From Nocardia wallacei (GTDB lineage: Bacteria > Actinomycetota > Actinomycetes > Mycobacteriales > Mycobacteriaceae), in assembly GCF_029869545.1 (NCBI RefSeq), contig NZ_JARWQD010000257.1, positions 1 to 51,803 on the forward strand: a stretch of DNA of 51,803 nt. Direction: 5' to 3'. The notes below the pieces were generated by a model. It was given only the letters and a program-made list of their open reading frames with translations. It was not told the origin of the DNA and searched no databases. The position numbers and the translations under genes were made by a program. Of the stretch, positions 38,301 through 47,674 are shown one piece after another. The stretch's first letter is position 1, and each line of letters begins with the position of its first letter.

Positions 38301-40184
38301 TCAGTTCTTGCCGAGAGTGCCCGTGTCGTAACCGTTCTCGACCGGAACCCAGCCGTTGGCGGCGAAGTCCCGCTCCGTCGCCCCCGCGCCGACCAGCCCG
38401 CGCCGATCGTTGAGGTCGCCGAGCAACTCCGACACCGGATGCGAATCGCTGTAGTGATAGCCCTGGGCCAGCGCGAAACCCAGTTCGGTCAGCACGGCGG
38501 CCTGGTACTCGGTCTCCACGCCCTCGGCGATGACCTGCAGGTCCAGCGATTTGCTCAGTGCCGCAATGACACCCAGCAGCGGCGGCGCGGGCGTATCGGA
38601 ACGGATGGCCGCCACGAACGACTGGTCCACCTTCAGGATGTCGCTGGGGATGGTCGCCAGGCGGCTCAGCGAGGAGTAGCCGGTACCGAAGTCGTCGATG
38701 GCGATGCGCACGCCCCGCTCCCGCAGCGTATGCAGATTCGCGATGGCGGTCTGCGATTCGGCGGCCAGTTCGCTCTCGGTGACCTCCAGCACCAGCTGGT
38801 CGGCGGGCCAGCCGGTGTCGGCCAGGATGCCCGCGACCCGGTCGGCGTAGGCGGATTCGGCCAGCTCCAACCCGCTGACATTGACATTCAGGGTGAGATC
38901 GAGCTGGGCGAAGGTCTCCTGCAGCCGGGCGGCGTCGGCACATGCGCGGCGCAGCACCAGCTCGTCCAGGTCCGAGATCAGGTCGTATTCCTCGGCCACC
39001 CGGATCAGGCCCTCGGTGGTGACATCCGGCTGCGCGTTCGACGTCCAGCGCAGCAGCGCCTCCACCCCGACGGCCTTGCCGCCGCCCTCGGTGAGGCTCA
39101 CTATCGGCTGGTAATGCACGTCCAGCGCGCCCTTGTCGATGGCCTCGCGCAGCTCCACGGCCAGCGGCAGCTGCCGCGACGACTCCAGCACCGTGCGGTT
39201 GCGCCCGGCCTGCTTGGCCCGGTACAGGCCGACATCGGCCCGGCTGACCAGCAGCGATCCGGATTCACCGGGCTGCCAGGAAGTGACACCGGCCGAGCAT
39301 CCCGTCGTCACCGCGGCCCGCAACTGCTCGGTGAGCAGGATCGCGGCCTGTTCGGTGGTGTCGGGCAGCAGCAGCGCGAAGGCATCGCCGCCGTAGCGGG
39401 CCAGCCGCTGGTCCGGTTCCAGCAGCTTCTGCCAGGTGTCGGCCACCCGCTGCAGGACGGCGTCGCCCGCGCGGTGCCCGAGATGGTCGTTGATCTTCTG
39501 GAAGCGGTCCAGATCCACCAGCACCAGCGCCAGACCCTGGCCGGTACGGGTGGCGTGCGCGATCGCGGAATTGAGCGCACGGTCGAAGCCGCGCCGGTTC
39601 AGCAGGCCGGTGAGCACGTCGATATCGGCGTCCGACGCCATCCGGGTCAGGATGCCGACCACGATGCCCGCGCCCACCGTCACCCCGGCCGGGATCATGC
39701 CCGACCACCACGGCAGTCCGCGCGAGGGCACCACCCACAGGCACAGCACCACGGCGAACAGCACATGTGCCGCAACCCATTGCCAGCCGAAGAAGATCGC
39801 GGCGTCGCAGGCGACGAACACGTAGAACGCGGCCAGGCTGATCCCGCCGACGGTATTGGGGAACCAGTGCACCGCGATCGTCACCAGGATCGTCGCCACC
39901 GCGACGTAGATGTGGTGCACCGAATGCGGCAGCCGCGGGCCCCAGATGAGCAGGCTGACCCCCAGCAGCAGGGCGACCGCCGCCGCGGCACCCACCAGCG
40001 GCCGATTTCCCTCGTCACCCGGGGCGATGGCGGTGATCAGCAGGCCGAGCACGCCACCCATCACGTAGAACGCACCGGTGGTCCGAGCCATCACCATTGC
40101 CGTTGCTAGCGCCGATGCCGTCCGCACCCGCGTGCGGGTATCGCCGCGAGACCCGATTCCTCGCACGCTGCCTAGCCTAGACAC
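38301..40184 (-). CDS. Membrane GGDEF/EAL protein, probable c-di-GMP phosphodiesterase
   Basis: 627 residues. Residues 35-178 form an N-terminal membrane domain of about five helices. The GGDEF domain (about 188-340) has a degenerate signature, YGGDAF at 264-269 where the catalytic Glu is Ala, so cyclase activity is unlikely. The EAL domain (from about 355) keeps the key residues: EALLRW (375), [34 protein letters not shown] and [10 protein letters not shown]. The protein is therefore expected to break down c-di-GMP, perhaps with GTP sensing by the dead GGDEF domain. The upstream region to 40303 is a short spacer after serS. Confidence 0.88.
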   Translation of the reverse strand: MSRLGSVRGIGSRGDTRTRVRTASALATAMVMARTTGAFYVMGGVLGLLITAIAPGDEGNRPLVGAAAAVALLLGVSLLIWGPRLPHSVHHIYVAVATILVTIAVHWFPNTVGGISLAAFYVFVACDAAIFFGWQWVAAHVLFAVVLCLWVVPSRGLPWWSGMIPAGVTVGAGIVVGILTRMASDADIDVLTGLLNRRGFDRALNSAIAHATRTGQGLALVLVDLDRFQKINDHLGHRAGDAVLQRVADTWQKLLEPDQRLARYGGDAFALLLPDTTEQAAILLTEQLRAAVTTGCSAGVTSWQPGESGSLLVSRADVGLYRAKQAGRNRTVLESSRQLPLAVELREAIDKGALDVHYQPIVSLTEGGGKAVGVEALLRWTSNAQPDVTTEGLIRVAEEYDLISDLDELVLRRACADAARLQETFAQLDLTLNVNVSGLELAESAYADRVAGILADTGWPADQLVLEVTESELAAESQTAIANLHTLRERGVRIAIDDFGTGYSSLSRLATIPSDILKVDQSFVAAIRSDTPAPPLLGVIAALSKSLDLQVIAEGVETEYQAAVLTELGFALAQGYHYSDSHPVSELLGDLNDRRGLVGAGATERDFAANGWVPVENGYDTGTLGKN

Positions 40185-40303
40185 AGTTGTCCCGCGCAGT
40201 AGTCACATCGGCAGGAATCGACTGGCAAAGTCTTCGATTTCCGCGTTCCCGGCGCACGTGCCGGTGCACGTGCGCGATGTTGCACACTGTGGCGAATACC
40301 TGG

Positions 40304-41566
40304 TTACCGCAACGGTTCCAGGACTTCGCGGCCGACGAACGGCACCAGCGCGGACGGCACCCGGACCGAGCCGTCGGCCTGCTGATGGTTCTCCAGCAGC
40401 GCGACGATCCAGCGCGTGGTGGCCAGGGTCCCGTTCAGCGTCGCCGCGATCTGCGGCTTGCCGTTGTCGTCGCGGTAGCGCACCGACAGCCGGCGCGCCT
40501 GGAACGTCGTGCAGTTCGAGGTGGAGGTCAGCTCGCGGTAGGTCCGCTGGCTGGGTACCCATGCCTCGCAATCGAACTTGCGCGCCGCCGAGCTGCCCAG
40601 ATCGCCCGCGGCGACGTCGATCACCCGGTACGGCACCTCGATCGCGGCCAGCATGTCCTGCTCCCAGCCCAGCAGCCGCCGGTGCTCGGCGTCGGCGTCC
40701 TCGGGCTTGCAATAGACGAACATCTCGACCTTGTCGAACTGGTGCACCCGGATGATGCCGCGGGTGTCCTTGCCGTAGCTGCCCGCCTCACGCCGGAAGC
40801 ACGACGACCACCCGGCATAGCGCTTGGGCCCGTCCGCCAGGTCGAGGATCTCGCCCGAGTGGTAGCCCGCCAGCGGCACCTCCGAGGTGCCGACGAGGTA
40901 CAGCTCGTCCTCTTCCAGGTGGTAGATCTCGGCGGCATGCTGGCCCAGGAACCCGGTGCCCGCCATGACCTCCGGGCGCACCAGCACCGGCGGGATCATC
41001 ATGGTGAACCCGTTGGCGGTCGCGCGCTGCGCGGCCAGCTGCAACAGGCCCAGCTGCAGCAGGGCGCCGTAGCCGGTGAGGAAGTAGAACCGCGAGCCCG
41101 ACACCTTGGCGCCGCGCTCCATATCGATCAGGCCGAGCGCTTCGCCCAGTTCCAGGTGGTCCTTGACCGCGAAGTCGAATTCGGTTGGCGTGCCGACGGT
41201 CTCGAGCAGGATGAAATCGTCCTCGCCACCGGCCGGGGCGCCCTCCTGCACGACGTTGGACAGGGCGCGCTGCGCGGTGTCCAGCTCGGCGTCGGCGGCA
41301 TGCTCGGCGGCCTCGGCCTCCTTGACCTTGGCCGCCAGCTCCTGCCCGTGCGCCAGCAGCGCGGGCCGCTCCTGCGGGGAGGCCTTGCCGACCTTCTTGC
41401 CCAGCGCCTTCTGCTCGGCGCGCAGATTGTCGGCGGTCGCGACCGCGGCCCGGCGGGCGGCGTCGGCCTCGAGCAGGGCATCCACCAGCGCCGGATCCTC
41501 GCCGCGGGCCCGCTGCGAGGCGCGCACCGCGTCCGGATCGTCACGCAGGAATCGGAGGTCGATCAT
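40304..41566 (-). CDS. serS: Seryl-tRNA synthetase
   Basis: 420 residues of class II synthetase. N-terminal antiparallel coiled coil for tRNA binding (about 25-105, many Ala/Glu/Lys). Motif 2 is [20 protein letters not shown], and motif 3 is the C-terminal [20 protein letters not shown]. The serine-binding [15 protein letters not shown] (TSE loop) is present. It charges tRNA-Ser with serine in the cytosol. ATG at 41566. Divergent from the aldehyde dehydrogenase gene across 155 bp. Syntenic with Rv3834c. Confidence 0.96.
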   Translation of the reverse strand: MIDLRFLRDDPDAVRASQRARGEDPALVDALLEADAARRAAVATADNLRAEQKALGKKVGKASPQERPALLAHGQELAAKVKEAEAAEHAADAELDTAQRALSNVVQEGAPAGGEDDFILLETVGTPTEFDFAVKDHLELGEALGLIDMERGAKVSGSRFYFLTGYGALLQLGLLQLAAQRATANGFTMMIPPVLVRPEVMAGTGFLGQHAAEIYHLEEDELYLVGTSEVPLAGYHSGEILDLADGPKRYAGWSSCFRREAGSYGKDTRGIIRVHQFDKVEMFVYCKPEDADAEHRRLLGWEQDMLAAIEVPYRVIDVAAGDLGSSAARKFDCEAWVPSQRTYRELTSTSNCTTFQARRLSVRYRDDNGKPQIAATLNGTLATTRWIVALLENHQQADGSVRVPSALVPFVGREVLEPLR

Positions 41567-41721
41567 GGGCCAATCCTATGCAGCGACGCGAACCGTTTTC
41601 GCCGAGGGCGGCGGTGGGTCCGGGCGGGCCGCGGTGACCGGCCACCTGCGCCGCGCGATCTTCGATGCCCGAATCGCACCATTTCGCACCGCGGCCGCGT
41701 TCGCGCGCCCATAGTGGGATC

Positions 41722-43419
41722 GTGGGCACGACATTCGACACGTCCGTCATCGACGCCGCCCTCGCCGATCTGGGCGCCGGCGAAAAGAGCTGGGCGGAAA
41801 CACCTTTACCACGGCGCCGCGCACTGCTGGCGGAACTGCACACCCGGGTCGGACGGCACGCGGCCGACTGGGTCACCGCCGCCCGCGCGATCAAACACCT
41901 GCCCGCCGACTCCCCGCTGCTCGGCGAGGAATGGATGTCGGGCCCGCTCGCCGTCCTGCAGGCCGCCGAGGCGCTGCAGCGGACCCTGGCGGTGCTCGAG
42001 GCCGGGTACAGCCCGCTCGACGGGCTCGCGCTGTCCGCGGCGCCGGGCGAGCGGGTCGCGGTGCCGATCCTGCCGTTCGGCAGCTACGACCGCTTGCTGC
42101 TCAACGGTTTTCGCGGCGAGGTCTGGCTGCGGCCGGGCATCGATGCCGCGACCGCGCGCCGCGATGCCGGTCTGGCGCAACGGGATCCGGGCGCCACCGC
42201 GGGGATCGGGGCGGTGCTCGGCGCGGGCAATATCACCTCGATCCCGCCGCTGGACGTGCTGACCGAGCTGTTCGCGCACAACCGGGTGGTGGCCCTGAAG
42301 CTCAATCCGATCACCGATCCGCTGTTGCCGGTGCTGGAGCAGGTCTTCGCCCCGTTCCTGGAGCTCGGCGCGCTGCGCATCCTGACCGGCGGGGCCGAGG
42401 CGGGCGAGTACCTGGTGCACCACCCCGCCGTCGCCCACGTCCACATGACCGGCAGCGCGCGCACCCACGACGCGGTCGTCTTCGGCGGCGGACCCGGCGG
42501 CGCGGCCCGCAAACAGGCGAAGGATCCCCTGCTGGACAAGCCGATCACCAGCGAACTCGGCGGGGTGTCCCCGGCGATCGTGGTGCCGGGCGAGTGGTCC
42601 GACGCCGACCTGCGCTACCAGGCCGGGCACATCGCGACCCAGCGCCTGCACAACGGCGGCTACAACTGCGTCGCCACCCAGGTGGTGGTGATCGGCGCGC
42701 ACTGGCCGCAGAAGGACCGCTTTCTCGCCGAACTGCGCGACGCCCTCGACCGGGCGCCGGGCCGATCCGCCTACTACCCCGGCAGCGACGCCCGGGTGGC
42801 CGAGGCCCTGGCCGCCTATCCCGCCGCCGAACGCCGCGGCCCCGACCGCGGGCGGGTGCTGCTGGAATCGGCGACCGGACCGGCATTGCGCACCGAGTAC
42901 TTCGCCCCGGTGCTCGGCATCGTCGAGCTGCCCCACGAGGGCGGCGAATTCCTGTATCGCGCGGTCGAATTCGCCAACAACGAACTCGCCGGGACGCTCG
43001 GCGCCAATGTCATCGTGCACCCGCGGACCAGGCGGCGGCTCGGGCTCGCGTTCACCGGGGCGATCGAGCGGCTGCGCTACGGCACCGTCGCGATCAACGC
43101 CTGGACCGCGCTGGCGTTCCTGGCGCCGCGCGCCACCTGGGGTGCGTTTCCCGGCCACACCCTCGACGACGTGCAGAGCGGAATCGGCGTCGTGCACAAC
43201 GCGCTCCTGCTGGCCGACGTCGAGCGGACCGTCGTGTCGGGCCCGTTCCGACCGGCGCCCCGCGCGCTGTCGGCGGGCGAGTTCGCGCTCGCGCCCACGC
43301 CGCCCTGGTTCGTCGACAACCGCACCGCCACCGCGACCGCCCGCAGGCTCACCGAGTTCTACGCCGCGCCGAATCCGCGATTGCTGCCCGGCATCTTCGC
43401 CTCGGCGCTGCGCGGCTGA
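41722..43419 (+). CDS. Aldehyde-dehydrogenase-family protein, atypical
   Basis: 565 residues from the GTG at 41722. ALDH landmarks: FGSYDRLLLNGFRGEV near the cofactor site, GAVLGAGNITSIPPLDVLTE (the N of the catalytic fold), VHMTGSARTHDAVV, the general-base region TSELGGVSPAIVV, and a catalytic-type Cys in NGGYNCVATQ. It is longer than usual ALDH enzymes (about 490) and keeps GAGN in place of the common PWN loop. Substrate not predictable. The open frame extends 57 nt upstream. Confidence 0.82.
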   Translation: MGTTFDTSVIDAALADLGAGEKSWAETPLPRRRALLAELHTRVGRHAADWVTAARAIKHLPADSPLLGEEWMSGPLAVLQAAEALQRTLAVLEAGYSPLDGLALSAAPGERVAVPILPFGSYDRLLLNGFRGEVWLRPGIDAATARRDAGLAQRDPGATAGIGAVLGAGNITSIPPLDVLTELFAHNRVVALKLNPITDPLLPVLEQVFAPFLELGALRILTGGAEAGEYLVHHPAVAHVHMTGSARTHDAVVFGGGPGGAARKQAKDPLLDKPITSELGGVSPAIVVPGEWSDADLRYQAGHIATQRLHNGGYNCVATQVVVIGAHWPQKDRFLAELRDALDRAPGRSAYYPGSDARVAEALAAYPAAERRGPDRGRVLLESATGPALRTEYFAPVLGIVELPHEGGEFLYRAVEFANNELAGTLGANVIVHPRTRRRLGLAFTGAIERLRYGTVAINAWTALAFLAPRATWGAFPGHTLDDVQSGIGVVHNALLLADVERTVVSGPFRPAPRALSAGEFALAPTPPWFVDNRTATATARRLTEFYAAPNPRLLPGIFASALRG

Positions 43420-43538
43420 ACGCCACCGGGAGGCGAGCCGCGAAATCGCCCGTACCAGCGGCGGCGGCAGCCCGCGTGGGCCGCGATTCGGCACAGGCTC
43501 GTGGCGACCGCGGGACGGCGCTGTCATGATGGAGCGCG

Positions 43539-44666
43539 ATGTCCACCGAAGATGAGCCCCAGGCCCCCGGCACCGAACCGTCCGGTACCCCCGGCACCTC
43601 CGGGCGGGCGGCGCAGCGGGCGGCACGCAGCCGCGCCGGCGGAGTGCACCTGCCCGCGCACAAGCTGCGCTGGGGGCTGCTGGCGGTCGCGGTGGGCGCG
43701 GTGGTGGCCGCGCTGGTGACGATGTTCATCTCCGGCTTCCGCAGCTCCAACGGCCTCGAGGCGCACGATCCCGCGCGCCCGCACATCGGCGGGCGGGCCG
43801 ACACCGCATTCGGCAGCGCGAAGCCGGGCGACTGCCTGACGTGGACCAACGCCAAGACGCTGGATCTGTCGAAGGTCAACTGCGCGGACAAGCACCTGTT
43901 CGAGGTCACCTCCGATATCGACCTGAGCCTGTATCCCGGCCGCGAATTCGGGCCCGGCTCCCGATTCCCGGACTCGCTGCGCTTCGCCGAGCTGCGCGAC
44001 GAACACTGCACGCCCGCCGCGGCCGCCTATCTCGGCGGTCGCCTCGACCCGCGCGGCCGGTACGTCGTCGGCATGATCAACCCGGGCGAGCCCGGCTGGC
44101 GCAACGGGGACCGCACCATCCGCTGCGGGCTGCAGCTGGTCAGCGCCACCGGCAATGCCACCCAGCCGAGCGAGGGCCAGGTCCGCGACAGCGATCAGTC
44201 GCGGGCGTTCGAGTCGGGCACCTGCATCGGGATCAGCCAGGGGCTGCCCACCAACGAACCGGTCGATTGCGCCAAACCGCATGCCTACGAGGTGATGTCG
44301 GTGGTGGATCTGGGCACGCATTTCACCGGCGCCCCGCCGAACAACGCGGACCAGGACAAGTTCATGCAGGAGCAGTGCGCCCGCGCCGCCGACGACTACC
44401 TCGGCGGGCAGGACGCGCTGATCAACAAGACGCTCACCATCTTCTGGGACAACCTCGACACCCGCAGCTGGCTGGTCGGCAGCCACCGGCTGAGCTGCCT
44501 GGTCGGCAAGGGCACGCAGGACGGCTTCTCCACGATCACCGGATCGGTCAAGGGGGATGTACTCATCGACGGCCAGGCGCCGGTGCCCCCGCCGAACTCC
44601 GGCCGCTCCACCCCGTCGCCGCTCCCGGGCGCCCCGCCCGCGCCGATCCCGCCGCAGCCGCGATAG
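43539..44666 (+). CDS. Septum-formation-family membrane protein (Rv3835-like)
   Basis: 375 residues. Cytoplasmic disordered N-terminus rich in Pro/Gly/Arg (about 1-42), one transmembrane helix (LLAVAVGAVVAALVTMFISG), then an extracytoplasmic part with two septum_form-type repeats: PGDCLTWTNAKTLDLSKVNC and SGTCIGISQGLPTNEPVDC, each with paired cysteines and a following H-x-(Y/F)-E-V (HLFEVTS, HAYEVMSV). The C-terminus is Pro-rich. The family is linked to division-site envelope work in actinobacteria. The ATG at 43539 lies 22 bp upstream-linked to the metallopeptidase gene after its stop, as in Rv3835-Rv3836. Confidence 0.85.
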   Translation: MSTEDEPQAPGTEPSGTPGTSGRAAQRAARSRAGGVHLPAHKLRWGLLAVAVGAVVAALVTMFISGFRSSNGLEAHDPARPHIGGRADTAFGSAKPGDCLTWTNAKTLDLSKVNCADKHLFEVTSDIDLSLYPGREFGPGSRFPDSLRFAELRDEHCTPAAAAYLGGRLDPRGRYVVGMINPGEPGWRNGDRTIRCGLQLVSATGNATQPSEGQVRDSDQSRAFESGTCIGISQGLPTNEPVDCAKPHAYEVMSVVDLGTHFTGAPPNNADQDKFMQEQCARAADDYLGGQDALINKTLTIFWDNLDTRSWLVGSHRLSCLVGKGTQDGFSTITGSVKGDVLIDGQAPVPPPNSGRSTPSPLPGAPPAPIPPQPR

Positions 44667-44688
44667 GTACCGGCTGGTGAGGCACTGA

Positions 44689-45042
44689 ATGTCCGTTTCG
44701 ATGTCCGACGACCGGTTCGAGGAGCTGGTCGGCGAAGCGCTCGACATGATCCCCACGGAGTTGGCACGCGCCATCGATAACGTGGTGGTGCTGATCGAGC
44801 CCCGCAACGCGGAGGATCCGCACCTGCTGGGTCTCTATCACGGCATCGCGCTGACCGAACGGATCGACAGTCAGTACGGCGGCGCGCTGCCGGACACGAT
44901 CACGGTCTATCGCGAGGCCCTGCTCGACATGTGCGACAGCGAGGAGGAGGTGGTCGAGGAGGTGGCGGTCACGGTGATTCACGAAATCGCCCATTACTTC
45001 GGTATCGATGAGGACCGCCTGCATCAGCTGGGATGGGGCTGA
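44689..45042 (+). CDS. Small zincin metallopeptidase (Rv3836-like)
   Basis: 117 residues with the Zn-binding HEIAHYFGID (HExxH plus downstream Asp) near the C-terminus, after VTVI. The protein matches the compact PF06262-type metallopeptidase family: FEELVGEALDMIPTELARAI, DNVVVLIEPRN, LLGLYHGIALTER, DTITVYREALLD. ATG at 44689 or 44701. It forms a pair with the septum-formation gene (22-bp gap). Its final 66-69 bp are duplicated directly downstream in the same frame (see repeat at 44974-45123). Confidence 0.85.
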   Translation: MSVSMSDDRFEELVGEALDMIPTELARAIDNVVVLIEPRNAEDPHLLGLYHGIALTERIDSQYGGALPDTITVYREALLDMCDSEEEVVEEVAVTVIHEIAHYFGIDEDRLHQLGWG

Positions 45043-45123
45043 CCCGGAATCGATGTGATTCACAGGGGAGTTCGCTGCTCGGGGATTGACGAAGACCGCC
45101 TGCATCGGCTGGGATGGGGTTAA
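44974..45123 (+). repeat. 81-bp offset duplication of the metallopeptidase 3' end
   Basis: Two related segments lie exactly 81 bp apart: 44974-45042 (the native gene end) and 45055-45123. They share GTGATTCAC at the start, diverge over 18 bp where the first encodes EIAHYF, then match closely through the codons for GIDEDRLH(Q/R)LGWG and a stop (TGA in the first, TAA in the second). The silent third-base differences (GAT/GAC, GAG/GAA, GGC/GGT) show divergence, not a recent copy. The second segment is in frame with the gene and has lost the HExxH. Confidence 0.75.
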
Positions 45124-45124
45124 T

Positions 45125-45147
45125 CTTGACCCGCGGAGTGGGTCAAG
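45125..45147. promoter_or_regulatory. 8-bp inverted repeat upstream of PE gene
   Basis: CTTGACCC (45125-45132) and GGGTCAAG (45140-45147) form a perfect dyad with a 7-nt centre, directly after the duplicated gene tail. It could be an operator or -35 region (TTGACC) for the PE operon, or a weak hairpin. A second small palindrome, TACAGCTGTA, lies at 45255-45264 and overlaps a TATAGA that could be a -10 element for the PE gene. Confidence 0.45.
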
Positions 45148-45291
45148 CCGCAAGAAACTTCGGATTCGAGGGAACCCGGCCGGGGGCCGTCGCGTCCTAT
45201 CACTCGTAGGGGGAATTCTCGTGGTTCCACCGAAGGGCAGGCGTGTGCCGGCTCTACAGCTGTATAGACACCACTAGAAGGAGTTCGAGTC

Positions 45292-45606
45292 ATGCTTCTC
45301 GTCTCACCTGAAGCCATCCTCGCGGCCTCGGTCGAACTCGATCTACTCGCCGAGCGGCTCGCCGCCGCCTCCAGCCTGACGGCCCCGGCAACCCATGTGA
45401 TCCCCTCCGGCGTCGAAGAGGTCTCGCTGCTCGCCGCCGGTCACTTCAACCACGCCGCGGGCACGCACGACGGCGCGTCGGCCCAGGCGATCCTGGAGCT
45501 GCACCACGCCGCCAACACGCTCCGCATGCAGCTGGCGCAGTACATCGGCACCGACATGGTGCGTGCCGCCGGTCTGAATGCCGTCGGCGGCACGATCCAG
45601 GCCTGA
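45292..45606 (+). CDS. PE-family type VII secretion substrate
   Basis: 104 residues, all predicted helical hairpin. The start (MLLVSPEAILAASVELDLLA) has the Pro-Glu of PE proteins and the C-terminal part has the type VII export signal YIGTD (Y-x3-D) after the second helix (LELHHAANTLRMQLAQ). It has no C-terminal extension, so it is a PE domain alone. The ATG at 45292 follows AAGGAG. It should pair with the PPE protein encoded 44 bp downstream, forming the heterodimer that EspG holds. Confidence 0.82.
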   Translation: MLLVSPEAILAASVELDLLAERLAAASSLTAPATHVIPSGVEEVSLLAAGHFNHAAGTHDGASAQAILELHHAANTLRMQLAQYIGTDMVRAAGLNAVGGTIQA

Positions 45607-45650
45607 CCCGGACCACCACAGCGACTCGGACATACAGGGGAGACAGAACG

Positions 45651-46817
45651 ATGGTTGCAGGGATCACCGGAGCGATATGGGGGCTCCGACCCGCCGAAGT
45701 CAATTGCGCCACACTCCATTCCGGCGCGCACGCGGTGCCGATCGTCGCGGCCAGCACCGCCTGGGGCGGGTTGTCGGCGGCCTGGGCCGAGGCGAGTGCC
45801 ACCGTCACGCGAGTGATGGCCGAGCTCGGCATCGGCATGGAGGGCATCAACGGTGTCGCGGCGCTGAGCAAGCTGACCGGCTTCCTCGGCTGGGCGGGCC
45901 AGCAGACCACCATGGCGGCCACCATGAGCGCCAAGACGGCGGCCAATGCCACGGCCTACGGCGTCGCCGCACTGGTGATGCCGAGCCCGCCGGAGATCGC
46001 GGCCACCAACGCCGCCGTGGCCGCCGCGCACACCCCGCCGGGGGTCGTCTCGGGCAGCTTCGCCGCGGCCGAGGCCGCGCGCGTCGCGATGGACACCCGA
46101 GCCGCCCTGGTGATGGAGACGTACGAGGCCGCCACCACCGCGCTGGTCACCACGCCGGGCGAGTTCCTGACCCCGCCGCCGGTCGCGGCCGGCGCCGGAA
46201 CCGCCCAGGGCGGTGAATCCGCGACGATGCAGGCCACGCCGAGCGACCCGCTGCAGGCCACCATCGCCGCCGCACAGGGGCTCGCGAGCAACCCCTCCGT
46301 GGTGAGCGCCGCCACCCAGGCCGCGCAGTCGGCGGTGTCCATGGCCGGTACCGGCGTCACGACCGCCGGAAACGTCGCCGGTTCCGCGATCTCCGCGGCG
46401 TTCAACGGCAGCAGCGGCGTGCCGAGCTTCGCGGGTCCGATGATGGCGTCGGTCGGCGCGGTCGGCGGCACCGCCGCGGCCACCCGCGCGGTCTCGTTCT
46501 CCGGCGGCTCGGTCGGCATCGGCAACAACGCGGGTTCGCTCAAGCTCCCCGACGGGTGGGGTGCGGGCGCGATCGGCGGCGGCCCGGCCGCGGCCACCGC
46601 GTCCGCGGAGGCGACGGCCGCAAGCCAGGCCGGCGCACCTGCGGCCCGCGCGAACAACGCCACGGGTAATCCGTTGCTCGGCAACCAGGCTCGCGACGAC
46701 GAGGACGAGGACGAGCGCACCGGCAACGACTACCTGCGCGGGGAGCACTTCGCCGAGGGCGGTGTCATCGCGCCCGGCGTCATCGGTGCCGATGCGTCCG
46801 CGGAGAGCACTAGGTGA
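45651..46817 (+). CDS. PPE-family type VII secretion substrate
   Basis: 388 residues. N-terminal PPE-like helical domain (about 1-170): GAIWGLRPAEVNCATLHSGA, the WxG turn in STAWGGLSAAW, and a long Ala-rich helix pair. It continues into PSPPEIAATNAAVAAAHTP. The C-terminal half is an Ala/Gly/Ser/Thr-rich low-complexity region with an acidic patch (DDEDEDERTGNDYLRGEHFA) near the end. ATG at 45651 with GGGGAGA upstream. It is exported as a complex with the PE partner. The stop overlaps the EspG start (GTGA). Confidence 0.8.
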   Translation: MVAGITGAIWGLRPAEVNCATLHSGAHAVPIVAASTAWGGLSAAWAEASATVTRVMAELGIGMEGINGVAALSKLTGFLGWAGQQTTMAATMSAKTAANATAYGVAALVMPSPPEIAATNAAVAAAHTPPGVVSGSFAAAEAARVAMDTRAALVMETYEAATTALVTTPGEFLTPPPVAAGAGTAQGGESATMQATPSDPLQATIAAAQGLASNPSVVSAATQAAQSAVSMAGTGVTTAGNVAGSAISAAFNGSSGVPSFAGPMMASVGAVGGTAAATRAVSFSGGSVGIGNNAGSLKLPDGWGAGAIGGGPAAATASAEATAASQAGAPAARANNATGNPLLGNQARDDEDEDERTGNDYLRGEHFAEGGVIAPGVIGADASAESTR

Positions 46818-47650
46818 CGGTGCTCGGCGCTGATCACGGCCCGTCCATGCTGGAGGCGGTCGTGCTGTCGTTTCACGAGTTCCAGTTGCTGCAGGAGCGG
46901 CTGGAACTCACCGACATCCCGGTGGTGCTGAGCGCGAACCGGTACTACGAGAACAACGTCACCTACGCCGAGGCCATGTCCGCCGCGGCCGAATCGCTGA
47001 CCGAGCGCGGCCTGCTGCACGGCGACGCGGTCGCGCCGGAGCTCGCGGATCGCATGCGGGCGCTGGAGCGGCCGCACTGGGCCCTGGAGATGCGCTGGAT
47101 CGTCGGCGACGCGGTGAATCGGCTGTGCGTGGCCAAGGGCGAGGGCCTGGAGGTCGTCGCCCTGCGCGGGCCCGATTCCTTCGTCATCGACCAGTGCGGC
47201 CCCGACCTGCCGGGGACGGTGATCGCCGCGCTCGGCTCGCCCCCGGCACTCGAGCTGTACGGGATGAACGCCCCGACCGAGGAGCTCGCCCCGATCCTGG
47301 GCGACACCGGCGACACCGCCGCCACGGCGCGGCGCCTGGCACAGGTCGGCAAGCCGGACCAGGACGCCACCACGCTCGCCGCGGCGCTGGTCGAGATCCA
47401 GTCCGCCGCGGAGATCGTCGGCGTCATCTACGGCGACGGCAGCCGGGATTTCTCGCCCAACCACGTGGCGGTCTTCGACACCCGCAACGGCCGATTCCTC
47501 TCGACCACGAGCGTCTCCGACGACGACGTGAAGTGGTCGTCACTGAGCAGCGGCACCCCTGCACGACTGCGAGCCGCGCTCGAGAACCTGATCGAATCCC
47601 TGCCGCTGCGCGAGGATTTCCGGCCGAACCCGGGAGTCCTGGGCGGCTGA
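46814..47650 (+). CDS. espG: EspG-family ESX chaperone
   Basis: 278 residues. The N-terminal VVLSFHEFQLLQERLELTDI, the middle PHWALEMRWIVGDAVNRLCV and the C-terminal VAVFDTRNGRFLSTTSVS fit the EspG family. EspG binds the tip of the PPE helical domain in the cytosol and hands the PE-PPE pair to its own ESX system. Family specificity (EspG1/3/5-like) cannot be told by eye. GTG start at 46814 overlaps the PPE stop by 4 bp, which fits stoichiometric production with its client. No EccB/C/D/E, MycP or EsxA/B genes are nearby. Confidence 0.8.
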   Translation: MTVLGADHGPSMLEAVVLSFHEFQLLQERLELTDIPVVLSANRYYENNVTYAEAMSAAAESLTERGLLHGDAVAPELADRMRALERPHWALEMRWIVGDAVNRLCVAKGEGLEVVALRGPDSFVIDQCGPDLPGTVIAALGSPPALELYGMNAPTEELAPILGDTGDTAATARRLAQVGKPDQDATTLAAALVEIQSAAEIVGVIYGDGSRDFSPNHVAVFDTRNGRFLSTTSVSDDDVKWSSLSSGTPARLRAALENLIESLPLREDFRPNPGVLGG

Positions 47651-47674
47651 TCCCGAGGACAGCCGCGCCGCGCC

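Noticed and set aside
41567..41721. T-box leader for serS
   Set aside because: No T-box specifier or antiterminator sequence is visible on the minus strand, and actinobacterial T-boxes are chiefly known for ileS.
45043..45291. Second intact metallopeptidase gene
   Set aside because: The copy lacks the HExxH motif and everything upstream of it; it is only a tail fragment.
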